Assembly (NCBI GenBank): GCA_023935145.1 | Contig: CM043698.1 | Location: 37,802,001-37,866,000, forward strand | Origin: Bretschneidera sinensis | Lineage: Eukaryota > Streptophyta > Magnoliopsida > Brassicales > Akaniaceae | DNA length: 64,000 bases | Direction: 5' to 3' | Shown here: positions 56,392-64,000 of the stretch, in pieces | Numbering within the stretch: position 1 is the first letter of the stretch | Layout: every line of letters starts with the position of its first letter | Made by a program: the position numbers and the translations under genes | Notes under the pieces: generated by a model | Database searches by the model: none | Told to the model about the DNA's origin: nothing | Seen by the model: only the letters and a program-made list of their open reading frames with translations

Positions 56392-59015
56392 ATGGATTTG
56401 GGTTCGGGTTTGTTAGGTGGCAAATCCGAGGCAGAGGATGAGTTTGCCGAGAAAGATCCGACTGGTCGATACATTCGGGTATGATTTTTTTTTGTCTTTT
56501 TTTTTTGTATTTATTATATGTTTGGTTGTCAAGAAAAATGGGGGAAAAGAAGGAAGACGTGTTCTTTTATTTTCGCCGTCTATGATATTCATGATATTTA
56601 GGAAAGAAAATGATGTTTTGATGTTATATTACTAAGAACTTTCAGCAACTTACCTATGTTATCAGACTCAGTTGCGTGGATATCTATTGGTAAACATCAA
56701 TGGTGGAATTTCTTTTTAGTTTGTAGCTTCATTTCTCAGCTACCAAACAGAGCATTTTGTTTTGTTTAATCATTTTTCATTAATGGCAATGATTATGGAT
56801 TGTTATCATTATGCTTGGGTTTGTTGTATATACTTGCACGGGATACCTTCTATGCCTCTTATATACCCCTACTGGATTATTTTCATGCTCAAAGCTTTGT
56901 AATTAGAGATTTGTTTGGCCTTGTTTGAAGAATTATGTGCTGTTGTATTTTGTATGGGACGACATCAAATATTTAGTTTGAATTTGTTCAAAGTGAATTA
57001 GGAAAATGTTAGTATTAGTCAGGGTTTTGTTAATTTCCTCTTAATTTGGAGAGATTCTTGTCTAGATCGGACTAGAAATTCAATGGTAGACCGGGGGAAG
57101 GTTCACGGGTAACTATGTGAAATTTGAGTAATAACTTCTGTACCAGCACTTTTTTTTTTTAGTTCTTGTTGGGGTAGGATTCAATCTCTTTCCAGTCCAG
57201 CATTTCCCTGTTAGCCCCGGGCTATGGCATTTTTACGTTTCCCCTTATTTTGTTTGCTTATTGGACTAAGGCATTGTTTAGTATTGGATTTAGTGATATG
57301 ATCTTCATTTCTTTTGTTCTCATTCCTTCAGTATGATGAAATCTTGGGGAAAGGAGCATTCAAGACTGTGTATGGTTCTAAGACCTATCTTCTTTTGGTT
57401 TCTCATTTGCTATATTAGTTGTCCACTACTAAAATATATAGATTTTCAGGTAAAAAGATGATATTGACTTTAAAAGTTTTTCCTGCTTTGGATCCTTTTT
57501 TCTTTTATGTCTAGATATAATTCTTTTGATGAAGTTGTTGGAATAAAATTTGCATGGAGCCAAGTGAATATTGAAGATGTGTTAGAGTCACCTGATCAGC
57601 TGGAAAGGCTGTATTCAGAGGTTCATCTGCCAAAGTCATTGAAACATGAAAATATCATCAAGTTCTATAACTCTTGGGTAGATGATAAGAACAAGACTAT
57701 CAACATGATAACGGAGTTATTCACTTCTAGGAGTTTGAGGCAGTAAGTTTTCATATTGTTTTTGCTCATATTCTGTAAATTTTCTCTTTGCTTGGTTTCC
57801 ATGTTTGTTCATATCATGTATGATTTTGTTGGGGTTTAGATATCGCAAGAAGCATAAGAATGTCGATATGAAGGCCATCAAGCACTGGGCAAGGCAGATC
57901 CTTAGAGGTTTACACTATTTGCATAGTCAGGGTCCTCCTATAATTCATCGAGATTTAAAATGTGACAATATATTTGTTAATGGAAATAATGGAGAAGTCA
58001 AAATTGGAGATCTCTGATTGGCAATTGTCATGCAACAACCTACTGCTCGAAGTGTCATTGGTAATAGCATCAATTTATCAAGGGCTTTATCTTTGATTGA
58101 ACCATTATATTTGAAACTTTATCGCTTATCTTTTAAACAGGTACTCTTGAATTCATGGCTCCAGAGCTTTATGAAGAGGAATACAATGAACTTGTCAACA
58201 TCTATTCTTTTGGCATGTGCATGTTAGAGATGGTTACTTGTGAAGATCCATACAACGAATGCAAAAATCCAGCGCAGATATATAAGAAAGTTACCTCGGT
58301 AAGTCTACAACCCTTTTTAATTCATCTTATCCTTCATATTTTATGTATAAGTGTCTGTTTTAGTATGTCTCAAGTTCTCTCATTGCAGGGTATAAAATCT
58401 CTATCCCTTGACAAAGTGAATGGCCCCCAAGTTAAGCAATTTATAGAGAAGTGTCTTGTTCCGACATCTGTGAGATTTCCTGCCATTGAGCTCTTGAGGA
58501 CCCGTTCCTTGCAACTGAAAGTCCGAATGAGCCTTTTACTGACTCTTTGCTGTTACCCAATCTTACCCCCAAATTCATCAACTTGCCACAGCACAAACCT
58601 CTTCCCATGGACATAGATCGTAACTACAAGAAACTTTCAATTAGCTCTTATGCAAAATGTGTCAATGGAACTCCTCTGTTTCCAACTCTTGAATTTAAGA
58701 GGTTCATTGAGAATAATGAATTCAGGCTAAGACGGGAGAAAAATGATGACAATACAATTTCATTGACCTTGCGCATTGCTGATTCATGTGGTAAGTAGAT
58801 CTGCTGTCTAAGAAGTCAACTTTTGTTTTTATTGGTGCACAATCTAGATAATGTTGTTTATCTTAACAGGTTAGGCAAGGAATATCCATTTTACTTTCTA
58901 TCTAGATACGGACACTGCAACTTCAATAGCTGAAAAAATGGTTGAACAACTTTATTTACCAAATGAAAATGTGGTTTTCATAGCTGAGTTGATTGGTGAT
59001 TTTATTTACCAAATG
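56392..59015 (+). pseudogene. WNK (with no lysine) kinase pseudogene
   Basis: Exons 56392-56478, 57332-57374, 57515-57742, 57840-58060, 58141-58298, 58389-58790 and 58870 to about 59010 keep the WNK order. The glycine loop GKGAFKTVY holds the Lys that replaces the usual catalytic Lys. Then come [32 protein letters not shown] and [17 protein letters not shown], and later the OSR1/SPAK-binding-like region with FRLRREKNDD. WNKs regulate ion transport, clock and flowering pathways. Lesions: exon 2 and exon 3 join out of phase; TGA at 58015-58017 replaces the Gly of the DLG motif (GDL then stop); a base is lost near 58497, so the frame changes before DPFLAT; another shift near 58875. The 3' end is cut by a copia insertion. 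Confidence 0.88.
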
Positions 59016-60176
59016 ATGCCATATTTAAGTCACCAGCATCATCATCATACTGGTTACTGTTACCTGAAGCTGATATCTCGCGTGTTCGCTTTTCAGGGTT
59101 CACACTCTTACTTTTGCATTCCTTCTTTAGATGCCCATGATTCCTATACTTCTAACACTTCAACCCAGATTTATCTCTACTTTTTGATCTTTCCCTGAAC
59201 TTGGGTTTATCACCGGACCACTTGTAGTCTTTATCATGAGTTCACTCTCTCACAGATAAGGCCTCATTTGAGGAGTTTTTTGTACCCTGCCGTCTCATCT
59301 CCTCAAACAATAGGGCTGCCATGACATTCTCAAAATACAGATCAGTCATACCACTACCAATCGCAACTATCAAGTTATCCAACAAATCAGGCATTGAACA
59401 GAGCAACGTAATAGCTTTATCGTCATCCGTCACATCAACACTAATAGATAATAACTGACCTATCAAAGTGTTGAACATATGTAGATGAACAGAGAAAGAA
59501 TCGTCTTCAGCCATCCGAAGGTTGTACAATTTCTTCCGTAAAAACAACTTGTTTACCAGAGATTTACTCTGATAAAGGTTTTCCAGCTTCTTCTAGAGAT
59601 CTTTCACACTCTTTTCTCCAGAAACATTTATAAGGACAGAATCGACCAAGCACAGCTGAATTAGACTTCGTGCCTTCCGATCGAGCTTCTCCCACTCTGT
59701 GATGGTCACTGAAAATGATGTCGAAACCACCACCAGCGGCTCCTCTGTCGTGGACACCGTACTCTTCGGTATTTCATCGACTATCACTGTCCACAGATCC
59801 TTATTCACGAGTAGATCCTCCATCTTCAGTTTCCATAACTCGAAGCTCTTTTTCCTGAACTTCTCGATTTCAATTCGTGATCCAATCGACATCTCTGATC
59901 GTTAATCCTTGAACACAAGGCTCTGATACCAACTGAACGATTCAAGACCTGTCAATCACACGAATTATAAACAGAAAGAAAAAAGACAAGATTTACTCAG
60001 GTTCACCCCAGAATAGGGCTATGTCTTGCCAGAAGTTTCTTATTATCAACCTCACAAATCTCTCGTTATAATGTATACTCAGTTCATAAAGAGTATTTAT
60101 AAGTAACTTAAGACGTCCTAATTAGGATTTCCATTCTGCTGCAGAACTATGACTATTCATGGGCCCAAGCCCAACA
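59016..60176 (-). mobile_element. Truncated Ty1/copia element: gag plus 5' LTR
   Basis: On the minus strand the 5' LTR (60176-59934, 243 bp, TGTTGGGCTTGGGCC to GAATCGTTCA) is followed by a perfect primer-binding site TTGGTATCAGAGCC (59933-59920). Then gag follows: MSIGSRIEIEKF at 59892, WKLKMEDLLVNKDLW, LYNLRMAEDDSFSVHLHMFN and CSMPDLL. The zinc knuckle region near 59120-59160 ([15 protein letters not shown]) has its second Cys altered and a stop. Protease, integrase, reverse transcriptase and the other LTR are missing. The left end abuts WNK exon 7. Confidence 0.9.
59934..60176 (-). repeat. 5' LTR of the truncated copia element
   Basis: 243 bp with TG...CA ends, next to the primer-binding site. 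It contains the TATA-like ACTTATAAATACTC on the minus strand, which fits an LTR promoter. Confidence 0.8.
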
Positions 60177-60511
60177 AATGTACATGGCTTGAAAGTTTCG
60201 GGGGCGCTCACTCACCGGGGAGCGAGACCTCGTGTTCGTCCGGGGTTCTACAGATCTAGTTCCGTGAAGTATACACCAACTCTAACACCTATTGTATATT
60301 TTTTCCCATTGGTATAATTCTTTTTTACATTATTAATTAATCACTTGCTGATGACAGACACCAGGACTGAACATTATTAGTGAGTATATCATTGGGTATA
60401 TTTAACCTGGGTACCTAGTTGCAAACATGTGTTTCAAGGTTTATGGGTACATAAGTACAACACAAGAAATCACATTCATGCAAGATTTCAAGCTTAGCCA
60501 CTGCATGAAAA
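60177..60511. other. Short unassigned spacer
   Basis: Contains a GC-rich block at about 60195-60250 (GGGGGCGCTCACTCACCGG, GTCCGGGGTTCTACA) resembling no element I recognise; the rest is AT-rich. Confidence 0.35.
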
Positions 60512-61103
60512 TGTTGGAATTTTGACACCCAAAACAACTACATAATCACAATAGCAAAAATAAAGAGAAAAAAAATACAATAATTTTTTAACGTGATTCA
60601 ACACCTCTTGCCTACGTTCACGAGCCAATCATTATTCCATTACATTTGTAACTTTTGGATGGAGAAAAGCCGCTGAAACTCATTACACCACAATACACAA
60701 TTTTTCTAGACAAAACTGTGAAAGCTCTCAACTCAAAACTTCAATACACCTAATGATCAGTTAACCCTTGGATCCCTATATTGGTGTTTGGTTGTTACAC
60801 TCCCATCTAACCAATTATTCATGTTTAAGGAATAGGGGTAAGATACTACATCTCTTGATATCTATATTTATAATAATCAGTACACACATTCTTTTGACAC
60901 ATAAACGATGTGGGACTAGAACAACTCACAATAATACTTTTCTTTGATATAGGATTTGATGAGCTTCCTAACAAATTCTTTCGTCTACCCAAATCCCCGG
61001 GCACTTTGATCTCTAGCATGGATTTGCCTCCACCAATCAAAACCTCACTGTTTTAATCGAGTCTTCAATACTACTTAATCAGATTTTGGGTATAATCCCA
61101 ACA
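60512..61103 (-). mobile_element. LTR of a copia-type element with adjoining polypurine tract
   Basis: 592 bp, TGTTGGAATTTTGACACCC to GGGTATAATCCCAACA. Right after it, on the minus strand, comes AGGTGGAGGAT, a typical copia polypurine tract. This makes it a 3' LTR on the minus strand, as at 26991. Only about 100 bases further (61205-61222) a primer-binding-like TGGTATTCTGGTATTAAAGC (minus) is followed by another TGTTAGGATTTT. So a very short, TRIM-like interior is possible, but the second LTR is not clearly similar. It shares a sequence block with the solo LTR at 10646. Confidence 0.65.
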
Positions 61104-63243
61104 ATCCTCCACCTAGGCTTAAAATCTGATCTTCAATAGCAAATCTGACTTGTTTCTTCATTACATCAATTCTCTGAATTTTTACTATTATCGAACCTTA
61201 GCTTTAATACCAGAATACCAGTTGTTAGGATTTTACCTCTAAACAAACAAAGTTCCTCCTAAAACAATTTTCATGGCACATGTCAGTTCATTTCATATGT
61301 ATCAATCATCTCTCATACAGTAACGTATCCTTATACCTGTGTTACCCGGACTAAAGTACAGGTGTTTTGCCCGAGTGTCAGGACTGGTATGACTAGCCCG
61401 TCCTCTCTTGGAGAATAGAAGCAGAGTAGTAGAAAATTGATGGCAAAAAAAAAACTCATTTCTTTATTTCATTTGAAGATCAGTGGATCTTAATTATTTC
61501 ACTACTTTTATATATGAACTCAAATCAGATTTCAGGCATTGTTTGTTTTCGTTAATCTGTTGAGAGGCATTTTCTATAATTTGGGTCTGCTATGGGCCTA
61601 TGGCCTTAACGACTAGTATTAACTAGCATTCTTATTTCATCACGATCACATTGATTTGTCTATTCTGATCAAAAGCGAAAGAGCAAGAATGGATTATGAT
61701 AAGCATGAGTGAGGATTTGCCTTGTTTTTTATGATAAGCATGAATGGATTTTGACTTGTCTTCACCACATTTCTTTTGCATATTTGTTCTTTTCTATATT
61801 TGATAACATAATTAGCCATAAATCTTTGACTCATGGGCTATTAAGTATTACCATAATCCGTTATATTAATATTCTAGAGTATTTAGGTCTCTTATAAATA
61901 TTGTTTTGTAATTTTTATAAAATATTAATTTTTGAACATTTTATTTTCTATTTATCATACAGTTTACAAATAATCACAATGTATTTATGATAGTTTGGTT
62001 CACTGAATTAAAAGAAAGACAAGATAGGAAAGACATATTAAAAAAAGAATAAAACGAAAAGATAGATTTAATTCAATCTTATATTAATAATTTTATTTCA
62101 TACAATATCATTTTAAAAAAAAAAATTGGTGTACTAAGTATGTACATTAACTATTAAAGAAATCTTTAAACGGAGAAGAAAATTGCTTTTGACATGTCTT
62201 TAAAGAACAATCAATTTCTTAAGCTAAATCCGTAATTGTGACAACCATTGATATAAAAAAATAATGAAATATTAATCACTAAATTACCATGAGCATAGAA
62301 CCTCATGAACATGGTAAAACATTCTCGAATCAATTTATTATTGCAACTAAGAAGAAAAAGAAATGATTAAAATCATTTTTTGGTCTTTTAATTATAAATA
62401 CCGCTACAACTAATTCTTTCAATGTCAGCCAAAAACATTACATGATGTTGCAATTGGGTGGATTTCGTCGAGCAAAATGGACGGAAAATACACATGAGAC
62501 TCTCTTTTCCTAACAATGTTAAAAAATTTAACAAAAAAATAATTTTTAGTTTAATTAAAAAACCAAAATGCAACTCATTATTATTATTTTAATTATAAAT
62601 TTAGATGATTGTATCTCATCTCACTTTAAAATCAAAGTATATTATTTATTATTATTTTTCAATTATATATAAAAATTATAAAAAATTAACCACACGTAAT
62701 ATTTATCACGTGTGCATCGTATTTCTTTCTTATCGAAACCAAAACATATTAATTATTATTATTTTTTAATTATATATAAAATAAAAAAATTAATTACAAG
62801 TAATATTTATCACGTGCAATAATAACTAATTACAAAAATATGCCTAATCCTTAAAAAAAGAAATATTAATCCTTAAATTTGTGGTCACATGTTCCATCCA
62901 CTCAACTAGTAACAGAAGGACCTAATTGCATCCTACTGTGAAATTTAAGGTTGACTTTGAAAGAATTTAAAGTCAAAAACTCAATCGTGTAACTAGTTTG
63001 TATAGTTAAAGAAAAAACTGTAAAATAAAATAAAAAGTAAAAAAACAACAACAAACAAACAAACAAAAGTTATGGTTCCTTCTCCGATCTTTATCAACCT
63101 TAAACCCCACACACAACACCAGAAAAGAGAAGAAAAAAAAATACAAAAATCTCCCTATTATAAAAACCCTTAAAACCTTGGCTCTTTATCTGAGTCTTTT
63201 ACTACTCTCAGTTGAACCGTAAAGCGAGAAGAGAAAACCAGGT
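61104..63243. other. AT-rich intergenic DNA and promoter of the last gene
   Basis: No gene seen. It includes a tandem duplication with G-boxes (62635-62820) and a leader-like stretch with CT- and CA-rich blocks and an (AACA)n run near 63045-63070. Confidence 0.4.
62635..62820. repeat. Tandem duplication carrying two CACGTG boxes
   Basis: The block TAATATTTATCACGTG with AT-rich sequence before it occurs twice, offset 104 bp. CACGTG is at 62707-62712 and 62811-62816. The copies lie about 430-540 bp before the start codon of the gene at 63244, in the likely promoter. Confidence 0.75.
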
Positions 63244-64000
63244 ATGGAGACCCGATCTGACGGAAACCAAGACACCACCGTATCAACAATCAAAGGCATG
63301 CGTGCCCGACTCGAGACCCGAATCGAGACCCAACATACGGCCCACTTGGACCTCCTCTCCTCTCTTCAATCCGTCATCCCCAACTTAGTCCCTTCTCTCG
63401 ATCTCTCTCTCAAACTCCTCTCTTCCTTCAACCACCGCCCCTTCATCCCCACTCCCCGTCTTTCCAACTCCAACCCGAAAAAACCCCACCAACCTGCACA
63501 CGAACCCGAAAACCGCCTAGCTCACGACCCCAAATCGGCGACCGGAAACTCGGGTCTCGGTCAGAAACCGGGTGCTGACACAGACCCACCCGATAAGGAG
63601 AAGTTCACGCTGGACGAGAGCGGGAGCCCGTTGTCGGTGGTGAGGGAATTGGTGGCGGAATACTTGCTGCATCGGGTCCCATTCTCGCCGATAGATTCGT
63701 CGACGGTGTTGAGGAAGCTGGAGAATGACCAAAACGCCACGCCGGTGGAGAAGGCGGCGCTGCGGGAACTGGGCGGGGATTCCGGCGCGATCCTTGCGGT
63801 GGAGATGGCTCTCAGGTCGATGGCGGAGGACAACGGCGGCGTCGATCTCGAGGAGTTCGTCGTCAGCGGCAAGTCAAGAGTAATGGTCTTGGCCATCGAC
63901 AGAACTAGGCTGCTCAAAGAACTGCCCGAGAGCGCACAGTATACTCAACAGCAAGAAATGAACCAGAACAACAACAACGCTAACAATGACGCGATTCGGA
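63244..64000 (+). CDS. Unrecognised plant protein, N-terminal 252 codons (runs off the window)
   Basis: An ATG at 63244, after a pyrimidine- and AACA-rich leader, opens a frame that stays open to the window end. It starts METRSDGNQDTTVSTIKGMR and has an early helical region (ARLETRIETQHTAHLDLLSS, LQSVIPNLVPSLDLSLKLLS). A Pro- and Asn-rich linker follows at about 60-115. The next part, about 120-225, looks like a folded helical domain (SPLSVVRELVAEYLLHRVPF, KAALRELGGDSGAILAVEMA, RVMVLAIDRTRLLKELPE). The end is Gln- and Asn-rich. GC content is well above its neighbours. I do not recognise the family and assign no function. A long antisense frame (63561-63917) is a shadow. Confidence 0.75.
   Translation, partial: METRSDGNQDTTVSTIKGMRARLETRIETQHTAHLDLLSSLQSVIPNLVPSLDLSLKLLSSFNHRPFIPTPRLSNSNPKKPHQPAHEPENRLAHDPKSATGNSGLGQKPGADTDPPDKEKFTLDESGSPLSVVRELVAEYLLHRVPFSPIDSSTVLRKLENDQNATPVEKAALRELGGDSGAILAVEMALRSMAEDNGGVDLEEFVVSGKSRVMVLAIDRTRLLKELPESAQYTQQQEMNQNNNNANNDAIR

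Noticed and set aside
60195..60260. tRNA-like or rRNA-like GC-rich block
   Set aside because: No box A/box B pair at tRNA spacing and no rRNA match could be seen.
63561..63917. 118-codon antisense frame at the window end
   Set aside because: Shadow of the GC-rich sense frame of the last gene; no family features.

Overview
The window is nuclear DNA from a flowering plant, most likely a eudicot. The evidence is GT-AG introns, long AT-rich intergenic stretches with (TA)n microsatellites, Ty1/copia retrotransposons, MITEs, and plant-specific gene families (LHW bHLH, PUX10, ALMT, WNK, MADS). I cannot name the species from sequence alone.

Layout. 1-2.45 kb: a decayed Ty1/copia body on the minus strand, cut by the window edge. 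2.5-16.6 kb: gene-poor AT-rich DNA with a duplicated promoter-like segment rich in ACACGTGT boxes, several long (TA)n tracts and a probable solo LTR. 17.0-21.4 kb: an apparently intact LONESOME HIGHWAY-type bHLH gene with ten coding exons. 23.55-25.69 kb: an ALMT malate-channel gene with a lost splice acceptor and a frameshift. 26.47-33.24 kb: a complete but frameshifted Ty1/copia element with two 523-526 bp LTRs, on the minus strand. 33.46-40.94 kb: a HIT-type zinc-finger gene, heavily mutated, whose 5 kb intron holds a hAT-type MITE, a second MITE and a cluster of LTR-like repeats in direct and inverted copies. 41.86-45.99 kb: an apparently intact PUX10-type UBX gene whose first intron has an exact 128 bp tandem duplication and other local repeats. 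48.4-48.7 kb: a MADS-box remnant. 49.1-49.65 and 53.2-53.5 kb: two 3'-end remnants of a BiP (ER HSP70) gene, flanking an intact Yippee-like gene (51.5-52.2 kb, minus). 53.5-53.7 kb: degenerate tRNA-Asp and tRNA-Val copies. 56.4-59.0 kb: a WNK kinase pseudogene, interrupted at its 3' end by a truncated copia element (59.0-60.18 kb). 60.5-61.1 kb: an LTR. 63.24-64 kb: the 5' part of a gene of unrecognised family that runs off the window.

Three genes look intact (LHW, PUX10, Yippee-like), plus the start of the last one. Three full-length relatives of well-known plant genes (ALMT, HIT zinc finger, WNK) carry stops, frameshifts or lost splice sites while keeping their exon order. This fits gradual gene loss after duplication, although indels in the assembly must be excluded. 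The genes form no operon-like or joint system. I found no new defence or mobile system; the most useful observations are the pattern of gene decay, splice-site features in LHW, and the local duplications.
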